Positions 53,281 to 64,000 of a DNA stretch of 64,000 nt are shown here, piece by piece. The stretch comes from Girardinichthys multiradiatus. Its lineage: Eukaryota; Chordata; Actinopteri; Cyprinodontiformes; Goodeidae. Within the stretch, counting starts at the first letter, position 1. Every line of letters starts with the position of its first letter. The DNA lies in contig NC_061811.1 of NCBI RefSeq assembly GCF_021462225.1, positions 25,567,663-25,631,662 of the forward strand, read 5' to 3'. Under the pieces are notes generated by a model, which was not told the origin of the DNA, made no database searches, and saw only the letters and a program-made list of their open reading frames with translations. The position numbers and the translations under genes were made by a program.

Positions 53281-54362
53281 GCCTGGCAGTCAGCAGTGGT
53301 GTCATTGTAGTGCTCAGAGATGGGACAGGCAGCGGCGACAAGGCGATGCCATCTGTTACCTATTATGGATGCCTGATTGAAAATGTCCTGCCGGCCTCTT
53401 GTCATTCCCGGTTAATGTTATAATTGATCCTTTAGGAATCTGAATCAGCTTGGGAGAGTTGAAGATGATATTAATGTTGTTGTGAGATTTCCCCTGTTGG
53501 AACTGACAGTTATGCTCTGTTCCAGACCTTTTCCTTACATTTGTCAAAGGTTTAGGCCTGGATGCTTTTTGGCCGGTAGGTGGCAGGCATAAGCCACAGG
53601 GGATGGGAGGTTTTATTTTCCTATTAGATTGCTCTCTGTACATCTACAATAGGTTAATAATGCTGTTTTTCATTGAACTTCAAGATCTTCCAGAAAGCGT
53701 TTCCACATCTGCTGAAGATCTGTAAATGCATTAATTCAGCAAAACGGAAAGAGCCTTTGGGGTAGTAAACAAATTGTGTCTCAATCCTCAAATCTGAGTC
53801 AAATGGATGGAAACACACTCTTATCATGAATGAGCCACATTGACATTTGTCCAGTGCTCTTCTTCAGCCTTCACTCTGCAGAGTGTTGGCATTTCACCCT
53901 TCTGCTGTGCCAATATGTCCTCCCCCTCACTCACCGTCTCCTTCTCTCTCCCTCTCTCAGTCTGAAGCCAATCTGATTTGCCCCTGGGCCGGTGTTGGCA
54001 GAAAGAGGTGATAAACACTGCAACCATGACAACCGGCAAGCCAGACAAACGCCCGAGTTCTTGTATCCTAATGGCTTTCGCTTGGCATCCTCTCCTCGTT
54101 TAATTCATCACGTCCAGCCTTCACCTGAGCTGATATTACGGCTTTCGGGACGGATGAAGGTGGCACGGCTCGGCTGCACTTTGAGCTTTTCTCATCCAGT
54201 CTTTTTACGATAAGCCTCTGGCTCGTCTTATCAGCAAGTGAGATGAAACACTAGTGTTAACACTAAAGCCTCCACATCGCTTTAAACAGAGCTCTGGCAT
54301 TAGTCACTGAATAAATATTTCCTTAGTCTGATTAATATTAACACGAATGTTAGAACTGCTGA
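53281..54362. other. No gene seen upstream of nrdc
   Basis: Non-repetitive DNA beyond the promoter; no coding exon identified. Confidence 0.4.
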
Positions 54363-55070
54363 CAAGCTAAAGAGATATCATATAATACAAAGTTTCACAC
54401 CTGCAAGCCTTTTGGAGTATGTCGCACCAGCTTTGCACATCTAAAGGCTTAAATTTCTGCCCACTCTTCTTTGCCAAACTGCTCAAGCTAAGTCTGATTA
54501 GCTAAAGAGATTCTGTGAAGATCAAATGTCTTGCCAAAGATTCTAAATTGGATTTAGGCCTGGACTTTGACTGGGCCATTCTAACACATGAATGTGATTT
54601 GATTCATATCATTTCATTGTAGCTCTGGCTGGATGTTTAGGGATGTTATCCAGCTGGAAGGTGAACCTCTGCCCAGTTTGAAGTGTTTTTGGGCTTTTAG
54701 AAGGCTTTCTTCCATGATTGCCCACTATTTAGCTGAATTTATGTTCCTATAACTCTGACCAGCTTCCATGAAGAACAGAAAAAAATATCCCCACAGCAGA
54801 ATGCAGTGGCATCATGTTTGATCTGAGGCCTTCACAAAACAGCTTTATTTATCAAAAGAATGCTTTGCAACCAGTGACTTTATTTTATTTAGGACTACTA
54901 GAATAAAAGAATCAGAATTTAAAGGGATGTCACAATTTTCCAATTTTTGAACAATGACTTTGAAAAGCATAAATAATTTTCCTTCCACAACATAATTACA
55001 CACTATTTAATGTATATCTATCACATAAAACCCCCAAAAATACACAAAAAATTGAATTTGTAACACTCTA
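54363..55070 (-). mobile_element. Decayed Tc1-type element, minus strand
   Basis: CCTGGACTTTGACTGGGCCA and ATCCCCACAGCAGAATGCAG mirror the blocks at 62627-62900. Ends with CATAAAACCCCCAAAAATAC. Confidence 0.55.
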
Positions 55071-56349
55071 GTTCAAAGTTCAAACTGTGTGAATATTCTT
55101 GAAGTGAACTGTATAAGGTTTTGTCAAACACATTCTTTTGATCAGTAAGCCTCTCACACTTTGCAGAGCCAAGTTGTAGGACATGCATGCAAGCACAAAG
55201 CTTGTTGAAAGCATGGCTGCTGTAATAGGAAGGAAAACCAACCTATATGAGCTGTGCAAAAAGGCTTTTATCTGCCCTGCCATGTGAAAACTTTCAGAGT
55301 GTCACCGATTGATTGGACAAGCCTCTGCAAACCAAAACCCTCCTCTTCTTAATGCCAGCGCATGCCCTTTTCATGAGCGAATATGTTGTATCATCAGGAA
55401 TAGCAGCGTGAGCCATCGTAATTCCGTGTATTTTTCCCCCATTCCTCTGCACCTCTTTGTGACTGAGGCCAAATTGAAGTTCAGATTTGCTACCTCAGGC
55501 CCCCTCAGAAAAATTGTGTCCGTGTGCAAAATGTATTGGAGAACGCAGCCGGCTCAATCACTGTAGATATTATGTATTCGTCCCCTCCTCGGACAGCTTC
55601 TCGCAGAGTCACTGGAGGCGGTGGGGGAAAAAACAACAGAGCCTTACCTTTCAGACTCCAAGGGGGCAAGGTTCCCATGGCAACTGATTTGAATCCTAAT
55701 TAAAACAGGAGATTTGATTAAGTGGTGCAATGATGTGTGTGTCTGTGAGAGATCATGTGTGTGTGTGGGAGTCAACATGTTCTTGTGAGTCACGGTGTAA
55801 ATGAGGAGGGGGTGTTCTGTAGCTATATGTGTGTATTTATGTGTGTAATCATGGGCCTGTGGGTAATCCTATGAATCACTACAGCGTCTCCAGCATGTGC
55901 GCTCACATGTGTTCATGTGTTCAGTGTCTCCCAGGAGGCTTGTCCTTGCCTGCAGAACTACTGTGTGAATCAGAGGTGAGTCCTCTGGAGTTGCCCTCTG
56001 CTTTAATCTGGAGCTAATGACAGAACCACCTGCCCTCCTGGCCGTCCTCATCCTCCTCCACATCTCATGAAACCTCAAATGCCCACTGCTCATTGTCTTC
56101 TCTCTCCCACAGCCAGTCTGTTTATTTCCCCTCCCTCCATCTGCCCCTCTCCTCCTTTACTTGCTTTCTTCTATTCTTATAGAAAAATCCTATTGAAAAT
56201 AAATCTGCTTTAACACATTTAAAATGTAATTGTATTATGTTTTAAAATATTTGCAAAGAGTCTTTAAGCTAAAATTCTGTACAATTGTTTAAGTGTATTT
56301 TAAGAATATTTCGGTATATTTAAAAGAATACATACTGTTGTTACTACTC
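55071..56349. other. No gene seen
   Basis: Non-repetitive, moderately GC-richer DNA with a TG-rich stretch at 55735-55850. No exon with a recognisable domain. Confidence 0.4.
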
Positions 56350-56925
56350 TTCATAGTGGGCTGTAAAAAAGTATTTGCCTCCTGATAAATGCCCTCTATT
56401 TTGCTTTATTGTCACAGTTAAATGCTTCAGATCATTAAACAGATTGGTTGAATCATGAACTCTGACTTATGCAAGTGAGGCTTTCAGTACCTCAGAATTT
56501 TTGTCTGGGTTCTTTTAAGATCCCCTTGATAAGTCATCTTTACACTCTTTCAGTTACTTTTGTACAATGGCCACTTCTGCGTAGATTCACCACCTTTGTT
56601 CCATGTTTTTTTTCATTTGTGGATAATGTATTTTACTGTGGTTCACTGAAGTGAATAAAATTAAACGAAAGTTTAATTCATGTGGTTCATCACAGCAAAA
56701 ATCGTGATTTTTACAATGGGGTTGATAATTCTTTCACCCAGAGTCAAGTTGGTTTTGATAACATTTTCTCCCTTGATAAATGAAATAATTTGAAAACTGC
56801 ATTTGCATTTACTCTGGTTATCGTTGTCTGACAATACATTTTTTTTTATTTACATGTATAGCAAAAAAGCAAATGCTGTAGAAATCTGTCAGGAGGTAAC
56901 TAGTTTTTCACAGCATTGTATTTTA
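56350..56925. mobile_element. Tc1-type MITE with recognisable inverted ends
   Basis: Left end AGTGGGCTGTAAAAAAGTAT and right end GTTTTTCACAGCATTGTA are imperfect inverted repeats of the AGTATTTGCC family. No coding capacity. Confidence 0.55.
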
Positions 56926-58374
56926 AAGAATTATGTATTACTTTAAAAAGCACACTTACTACTGTCTCAAGACACATGCATAGAGTATGCAAATAGCTAC
57001 TTATACATCATATTGGCAGGGAAATTGTACCATTTGGCTTTAGTGTACTGGTAATATTTTTTGTTAAACTCTAAATAATGCATTAAGTAATGAAGTGTAT
57101 CAGTAATTAGGTAATGAAGTATAAATTTACTTTAACTGGAATGAGGTGCAGGTATAAAAGGCTAGATTATTACCTTAATAAAGTGCTGCCAAGGCATATT
57201 TCTTACAAATTAAAAGCAAGAGTAACAGTAGAAAAAAGTAGATATTTAAATAAACAGCCATGCACTACTACTTTATTATGTTTGCAGTTGATCCACTTTT
57301 GCACACAAAAATTTACAATAAATAAATAAATATACCACAATTTAAGTTAAATTAAAATATACTTTACAAAAATGGTTCTTTCAAAATAGATAACATTAAG
57401 TACACTAATCTGCCAACATAGTCTGACTGCAAGTATACTATAGTATGTCAAAATGTAAAAAACGTAGCACTCCTTTTACTAGAAGAATGCTGCATGTCCT
57501 TCTTCCTCTCTCTATCATGCCTGAGCCTCCTTAGTAACAAAACACTGGGAGGGCCGGTGAAGACCCCTAAAGGAACCTAAGCATGCATTCAGGGACCCAT
57601 AGGAGTATGAGAACAACATGTAGCTTTAATAAGATTTTTAAAGGACATCCGTGGATTGGTGGAGAAGAAGAACAATCCATGTCTTCCTCTCCTCTCGACA
57701 TGTTGCCTTGCCCTCAAGTCTCGAGTGTGTGTGCACTCATGCATCCCGAAGGATATCTTGTGAACAAGAACATAATTGGAGAGAGCCACAAAACTGAGAT
57801 GACCACTTTTTGCAATGTGTCCTCGGTGGAAGAGGAAGATGGAGCGAGTCTGCAGAGGGAAACAAAGTGAATTGAATCAAAGAAAGTGTGGGGAGGAAAT
57901 CAGTCCAAATTAATAAGAATCCACAGGAGAGTAAAAGTATGGAAGGGAAATGAGGGGAGGAGATAAAAGAAAACAAGAAAGGGGTGAGAAATATAAAGAA
58001 TCTGAGTATTATCAGAAAGAAATTATTCAGTCAGGAGGAAGAGGCGGAGGAGGAAGAAAAGAGATGTGGTTGAAATGAAACAGCATGAATCCCCATCCAT
58101 TTCAGCACTGGACAGCTCCAGAGACAGCACTAGGCCATTATAAATAGATCCCCTACTTTAGAGGCCCGGTCAACACTCCCCCCCTGAAAAACTACTTTAT
58201 GTCCTCAGAGCGGCTCCTGCCTCTGAAGAAAAGGCACGCAGGTGTCTGATGGGATCTGATAACCATCGTCTTTCAGTTCCTCTCCATTTGTTTTCTTCAT
58301 TTAGGGAGCCTCCATGGTTCAACAGCGTCACCACGGTGAGCAAAGTCAATCATTCTCCAACAGATTCTCTATAT
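56926..58374. other. No gene seen
   Basis: The 95-codon frame at 57583 has no recognisable domain; purine-rich stretch at 57900-58080. Confidence 0.4.
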
Positions 58375-58599
58375 CAGGGATGGGCAACTCCAGTCCTCGA
58401 GGGCAGATGTCCTGCAACCTTTAGATGTGTCCGTGCTCCATTACACCTGAATTAAATAATTTTATGATTAGCAAGACTCTGGAGAACTCGCTGCATACTG
58501 AAAAGGTAATTCAGCCATTTGATTTAGGTTTGCTGGAACAGGGACATATCTAAAAGTTGCAGGACACCAGCCTTTGAGGACTGGAGTTGCTCATTCCTG
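58375..58599. mobile_element. hAT-type MITE
   Basis: Starts CAGGGATGGGCAACTCCAGT and ends GGAGTTGCTCATTCCTG, an imperfect inverted repeat of about 16 bp. The flanking 8-mers are CTCTATAT (58367-58374) and CTTTATAT (58600-58607), one mismatch, which is the hAT-size target duplication. Internal CCTCGAGGG / TGTCCTGCAAC blocks are typical of a common fish hAT MITE. No coding capacity. Confidence 0.85.
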
Positions 58600-58849
58600 C
58601 TTTATATGGTAAATTCTGCATGAGCTCAAATTGGTGATTTTTCCATGCTTAAGCAGAAGTAATTGCTGTATTTTTATATACAGTGGCAGAATCATACCTA
58701 CTCATGGGCATGAAAATCATACTGTTTTTGGGCAATTATTGAAACATTTGAACTTTTATTGCAGAAGTAGGTTATACAGCAGAAAATTAGAACTTTACTT
58801 ATTGCATATTTCTCTATTTTACACAGGGTCAAAAGCATAAAGGTGCAAC

Positions 58850-59690
58850 TATTTACTCACATCACCACCAATGTTAAGATAAATGCCCCAAATAATTTTT
58901 TAGGGATCGGCAAGATCTTTGCACAATTCTGGCTCAATATTCACCCTCTCTTCTTATTAAAAGTTGTAAAGCTCAAGTACATCATCAACTTTTGCCACCC
59001 AACTGATGTTTAATCATAGTACGCAAATTTTCAACATGGTTCAGGCTGTGGTCATTACAAGCTTCATGTCCAGTTGTGTCTAAGCCTGCTGCTGTTGAAG
59101 AATTTTGAGGTAATCCTTCCATTATCCCTTCCCTGTTGTGAAGTGCACCAGTGCCTCTGAAAGCAAAATAGCTCCATGACATGATGCTAACACCACCATG
59201 CTTGATAGCTGGCACAGTCTTCTTAGGTTTGGAAACCGTGATTTGACTCCTCTAAGCATACTTATTGACACTAAGGCTAAATAGCCCTGTCGGTCTCATC
59301 TGACAACACCTCTCGCCAGAGGGCAATTTGACTTGTCTGTGAAGCAAATTGCAAATTTCAGTCAAGATCGAAAGCGTTAATTTTGGAGCAGGTTCTTTTG
59401 TCTTGATCAGCAACCTCTCAGTCCACGCTGATGAAAACGTTCACTTCACTCTCGAGAGTGACACTGGCGTTCCAGCACATTCAAGGCTATAATAGTTCAG
59501 AGTTTGGGCTTCCTGTGTTCTTGAATAACCTAAACAAAAATCTTTCTTATGGGGGTGATAGTTGTGGGCATAGCCAAAAGCTTTATGCCTAATCCAATCC
59601 AAACCCAGCTCTAACATGTGTTTTTCCTGTTGAAACCTCTGGTACGACTAAGTTTCGACCATGAGACCCAAACTGTCACCTTCAGATGAA
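58850..59690 (-). mobile_element. Decayed Tc1-type element, minus strand
   Basis: CATGATGCTAACACCACCAT, then GCTTGATAGCTGGCACAG, is the reverse of the HGGGSIM-coding core; the minus-strand frame near 59215 starts MPAIKHGGVSIM. Confidence 0.55.
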
Positions 59691-59694
59691 AGAG

Positions 59695-60260
59695 AATAGG
59701 GTGCTTTAATGAAAAGAGCCCAGGAACAAGCAAGGCAAAAGCCTTACATAAACTTGAAGACCAGTGTTATTGTCTTAACCATCATGGACTGAGAGGGTAC
59801 CAACCAAAAAAAGAAGCACAAGCCCCAAATGAAAAGGCTGCACGTATTCTGGATAACATGTTCTGGGATAACGATTGAGCTTTTTGGCCACAATCACAAC
59901 ACATATTTGAAGGAGTCATAGCGAAGCTCTCCAAATTAAGAACATATGGGGGCAGCATGATATTGAGGGATTGCTTTACTGCCAGTTTAACTGGTGCATT
60001 ACACAAAGTGACAGAAGTAATGAAGAAGAAGCACATTCCAAATGTTACAAACTCAGCTTTAATCAACAGCTAGAATGTTGAAACCTAGAATAGGAATTTT
60101 TATCCCAAAAACACACTAAAAATTGGAAATTGATAAAGTAAGCTGACTATAAATTCTGCTATGACCCAGTTCTCAACCCTAGTGGAAATTTACAAATTAT
60201 ACGCAAATCCAGGATGTCTACTAGTCCATCACCGTTTCCATCAAGGAAAAACACATCAGT
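59695..60260 (+). mobile_element. Decayed Tc1-type element, plus strand
   Basis: Transposase core remnant TATGGGGGCAGCATGATATT followed by GAGGGATTGCTTTACTGC. Heavily mutated. Confidence 0.4.
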
Positions 60261-61211
60261 TCAAATAAGTTATTAGAATTGCCAAATTATTTTGATATTT
60301 ATGTCCTTGATAAGTGTGTTGACCTCAGACCAGCAACGTAGCATTCCTGCACGTTTTAAATGATTCAAACGTGTGCATCAGTGGTCAAGTGCTCTCAACA
60401 AGTGCATGTGTCCATGCATACATACATGCTCTGTTTCTGCCTGCTTGTTTCCACTGCAAGTGTTAAGTAGTCTTGTGGGGAGGCTGTAATACAGACTAAT
60501 GCACCTGAGAGCCCTAAAATCTATAACTATTCTCTGCATCTCCCTTATATTACTGGAACCATCTCTGTTACTGTTTCTGATAGGAATCTGCAGGGAGAGC
60601 TTTCCCTTCCACTGCTACAGAGAAAGGGGATGAACAGGGTGGGGAAACGGTGGGGAGTGGAGAGAGGGAGAGATGCACCTCTCCATTTCCTCAAGGTGAT
60701 TCACCTCATAATGCACGCAGAAATCAATGTAAAATTGAACTGAAAATTGAACTTTCAGCTCAGTAACGTGAAAGACATGTTGTTATTAAATCTTTTTCTA
60801 TAGCCGTGAAACTGGTTGACTGCTATTTGAACGTCTCCGAATGCATATTTTCAACAATCTGGAGCTACAATGTGTCTGATTGAGACCAAGAGGAGACCCT
60901 AGGCTTCTGTGGGCCCCTTCAGCTACCACTTAGAGGCAGTTTTGATGATGCAGCAACCACCTAGCAGGTTGTGATTAGCCTAAGTAGGGAACTAAATTTA
61001 CTGTTGGCAAAGTGAGTGCCGAGTCGACCCACGGCAAATGAGAACTAGGCAGTTGCTTAGAGCTCCACTCCAGCAGAGGGCCTCAAAGAGCACTGGGAAT
61101 GTCACAAAAGTTAGGTTTACAAAAGTGTATTTTTTTTAAGTTAAGTGTCACTTAACTTAAAAAAAATAATAACACTCACAAAAAGTGAGTCTTTTCTGAA
61201 TCAAAAAACAC
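60261..61211. other. No gene seen
   Basis: Intergenic; includes a short inverted repeat around 61130-61170 (TTTTTTTTAAGTTAAGTG and CACTTAACTTAAAAAAA). Confidence 0.4.
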
Positions 61212-61413
61212 ACATTTGGTTGTACCTTTACACACTTTGGCACATTGCAACCACAAACTTTATTGTATTTTATTGGAATTTTATGTGATGGACCAACACA
61301 GTAGTGGGCAATTGTGAATTGGAATAAAAATTATACAAGTTTTTTTTCAGTTTTTCTATAAAGAAAACTATACAAAGTTTTTCATGTTATGACAAAAGAT
61401 TGTCAGTTGGTTT
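61212..61413 (-). mobile_element. Older repeat, left half (split by the DD36E element)
   Basis: CACTTTGGCACATTGCAACC and TTTATGTGATGGACCAACAC are common ends of a fish Tc1-type repeat. The matching other half resumes at 62627. Confidence 0.6.
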
Positions 61414-61415
61414 TA

Positions 61416-62626
61416 TACTCACTGGCCACTTTATTAGGTACACCTGTCCAACTGCTTGTTAACGCATATTTCTCATCAGCCAACCACATGGCAGCAACTC
61501 AATGCATTTAAGCAAGTAGACATGGTCAAGACGATCTGCTGCAGTTCAACCCGAGCATCAGACTCGGGAAAGAAAGGTGATTTAAGTGACTTTGAACGTG
61601 GCATGGTTGTTGATGCCAGACGGGCTGGTCTGAATATTTCAAAAACTGTTAATCTACTGGGATTTTCACGCACTACCATCTCAGAGAATGGTCCAAAGAA
61701 GAGAAAATATCCAGTGAGCAGCAGTTCTGTAGGCGCAAATGCCTTGTTGATGCCAGAGGTCAGAGGAGAATGGCCAGACTGGTTCGGGCTAATAGAAAGG
61801 CAACAGTAACTCAAATAACCACTTGTTACAACTAAGGCATGCAGAAGAGCATCTCTGAATACACAACACGTCGAACCTTGAGGTGGATGGGCTACAGCAG
61901 CAGAAGACCACACCAGGTGCCACTCCTGTCACCTAAGAACAGGAAACTGAGGCTACAATTCGCAAAGGCTCACCAAAATTGGACAATAGAAGATTGGAAA
62001 AACGTTGCCTGGTCTGATGAGTCTCGATTTCTGCTGCGACATTCAGATGGTAGGGTCAGAATTTGGCGTCAACAACATGAAAGCATGGATCCATCCTGCC
62101 TTGTATCAACGGTTCAGGGTGGTGGTGGTGGTGTAATGGTGTGGGGGATATTTTCTTGGCACACTTTGGGCCCCTTAGTACCAATTGAGCATCGTGTCAA
62201 CGCCACAGCCTACCTGAGTATTGTTGCTGACCATGTCCATCCCTTTATGACCACAGTCTTCCCACCTTCTGATGGTTACTTCCAGCAGGACAACGCGCCA
62301 TGTCATAAAGCACCAATCATCTCAGACTGGTTTCTTGAACATGGCAATAAGTTCACTGTACTGAAATGGCCTCCACAGTCACCAGATCTCAATCCAATAG
62401 AGCACCATTGGGATGTGGTGGAACAGGAGATTCACATCATGGATGTGCAGCCGACAAATCTGCAGCATCTGTGTGATGCTATCATGTCAATATGGACCAA
62501 ACTCTCTGAGGAATGTTTCCAGTACCTTGTTGAATCTATGCCACAAAGGATTAAGGCAGTTCTGAAGGCAAAAGGGGGTCCAACCCGGTACTAGCAAGGT
62601 GTACCTAATAAAGTGGCCAGTGAATG
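61416..62626 (+). mobile_element. Tc1/mariner-type transposon, DD36E class, nearly complete but inactive
   Basis: A 1211-bp element flanked by TA (61414-61415 and 62627-62628). Its ends are inverted repeats sharing the core CACTGGCCACTTTATTAGGT. The transposase is broken in its N-terminal half. The count between the second Asp and the Glu is 36 residues, not 34, which fits the DD36E ('Incomer') family described in animals. Confidence 0.9.
61570..62594 (+). pseudogene. DD36E transposase, frameshifted
   Basis: The N-terminal part (about 61570-61685) encodes a helix-turn-helix with LSDFERGMVV and LLGFSRTTIS. A small deletion after TTISE shifts the frame; the original frame resumes near 61730 (CLVDARGQRRMARLV). 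A TAA stop follows at about 61831, just before the long open part from 61839. That part carries WSDESRF, FQQDNAPCH and SPDLNPIEHHWD and ends KGGPTRY. It is one frameshift and one stop away from intact. Confidence 0.88.
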
Positions 62627-62628
62627 TA

Positions 62629-62905
62629 CGTCTGGACTTTGACTGGGTCACTCCATTGTACCAAAGCCTCAAGTCTTCAGCACACTAAGATTTTCTTCCA
62701 GGATTTGCCTGTTTTTAGCTCCATTCCTCTTTCCATCCAGTCTGATCCAGTTCCCTGTTTCTGCTGAACATAAAACATCCCCACAGCATAATGCTGCCAC
62801 CATCCTGTTTACTGGTGGGGCTAATGTGTTCAGGGTGAGTCACAGTGTTTTCATGTGGGGTAAATAGTTCAACTTTTCATCTAATGAGAGCTCCTTTACC
62901 TCGTG
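62629..62905 (-). mobile_element. Older repeat, right half
   Basis: GTCTGGACTTTGACTGGGTC and CATCCCCACAGCATAATGCT followed by GCCACCATC continue the repeat broken at 61415. Confidence 0.6.
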
Positions 62906-63639
62906 GCCTGTGGCAAACTGCAACTCTTCTTGTTGCTTTTTTTCAACGATTGCTCTCTTCTGGGTTCTAAGGTTTTGCATCAATCACTGTTGACTTGAAA
63001 AATGTTATGTCAGCAGGCTTCCATTTGAATGACAAGGCCACAAATTAACATATGTGTTAAAAATCATTTTTATCCATCTTATGCCATGTTCTAATTTCCT
63101 GAAAAACTGTTTCCTTTTTTAGTTTTAAGCCATAATCATCAAAATAAACAATAGTAATTATGAGTTTCACTTTTTGTGCTTTCCAATGATATTCTAAATC
63201 ATTTAAATGAACCGGTATACTACACAAACAAAACATGGATGACATAAAGGAGTTCAGTTGAGCTGTGGTGAGTAGTGGTAGCTAGAAGGGTCCCATATCA
63301 AATACCATTTAGGTCCCCAAACAAGCTTGTCCGCCTTTGGGTAAGTGGTGGGTTGCCTCCGCTGCATCTGTTTGCGCCACCTCACTCGCGTTTAGAGGAA
63401 GTTCACGCAGACTTTTGGGCCTTGCTGCAAACACTTCTTCCTCCTAAAAAGTCATCACCGTTTCCTCTGCAGCCAAAGACAACTGGCACCAAGTCGCCAT
63501 GGTAACAAACATCGTTATTTCTTTCCTTTTTTAGGCGAAATCCATATAGGTGCTTAAGGGCAAGGGAAGAAATGAATAAACTAATGAGATTATAAATTAT
63601 TGTCGGTATAGCGGAACAGTGTTTTTTTAGCACACCGCT

Positions 63640-63789
63640 CACTCGGGTACCGTGAGGGGAAAGTTTATAGGGGCCCCACCGGCTGTTTGACTCTGATGTC
63701 TCCTCTGTAATCTGTTTATGAACTAAAAACAGGGCCAGTTTGCGCGCTGCCTCATATTGCATGATTAATTCCGTTCCGCCCCCCACCGT

Positions 63790-63826
<37 letters not shown>

Positions 63827-64000
63827 CTCCGTGAATTACCCAGTTGTGTTAGAGATGAAGAGAGGCTTCTCCATCGTTACGCAGCCTCCAACTCCGCGCA
63901 GCGCACGGCCGCCGGGTCCACTCACTCACTCGCTCACTGCCGCAGCTCCCACTGGCCGCGCTGTGGATAAGCGGACCCTGCATCCTAAAATTTCTTTCTT
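63640..64000 (+). promoter_or_regulatory. CpG-rich segment, possible start of the next gene
   Basis: GC and CpG content rise sharply (GCGCGC, TCCGCGCAGCGCACGGCCGC, CCGGG). No conserved coding frame is visible before the window ends. Could be a promoter or 5' UTR of a gene to the right; strand is a guess. Confidence 0.3.
63789..63827. repeat. (CT)n microsatellite
   Basis: CT run at the edge of the CpG-rich right end. Confidence 0.9.

Noticed and set aside
57583..57870. 95-codon frame as a gene
   Set aside because: Composition and lack of motif suggest chance; no supporting splice signals.
63275..63505. 76-codon frame near the right edge
   Set aside because: No recognisable domain; probably non-coding DNA before the CpG-rich segment.

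Overview
The window is vertebrate nuclear DNA from a ray-finned fish. Genes are split into short exons with GT-AG introns, the background is AT-rich, and the intergenic and intronic DNA is packed with Tc1/mariner, hAT-like, Harbinger-like, CR1/L2/Rex-type and L1-type repeats and tRNA-derived SINEs typical of teleosts. The repeat set suggests a percomorph, possibly a cyprinodontiform, but that is a weak guess.

Only one host gene can be supported. It is nardilysin (nrdc, N-arginine dibasic convertase, an M16 zinc metallopeptidase) on the minus strand. It runs from an ATG at 52565 to a TGA at 11472 in 31 coding exons. I joined the exons by hand at splice sites. The result is one uninterrupted 1083-codon reading frame that keeps phase across all 30 junctions. 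It carries the inverted zinc motif HFLEH (residues 156-160), a third ligand Glu237 exactly 76 residues later, and the long acidic insert that marks nardilysin within its family. One junction (intron 13) uses a GC rather than GT donor. The last intron is 93 nt, in phase and without a stop. A probable non-coding first exon and promoter lie near 53130-53280, and a possible 3' end lies near 11050.

Region by region: 1-11 kb is repeat-rich intergenic DNA (a CR1/Rex-like LINE fragment interrupted by an L1-like 3' end, several decayed Tc1-type elements, and a 553-bp element with inverted ends and an 8-bp target duplication). 11.4-52.6 kb is nrdc. Its introns hold a full-length Tc1 element with an intact DD34E transposase (intron 2), a truncated sister copy (intron 12), a Harbinger-like element, a GC-rich hairpin cassette beside a poly-G run, a LINE with a FADD box, SINEs, and an unclassified element with a small membrane-protein frame. 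53-64 kb is intergenic: decayed Tc1-type repeats, a hAT-type MITE and a nearly complete but broken DD36E Tc1/mariner copy inserted into an older repeat. The extreme right edge becomes CpG-rich and may be the start of another gene outside the window.

The mobile elements do not form a pathway with the gene; they are passengers. The items most worth following are the intact Tc1 copy, the DD36E copy, the GC-AG intron, the stopless final intron, and an upstream in-frame basic leader in nrdc that has no ATG.
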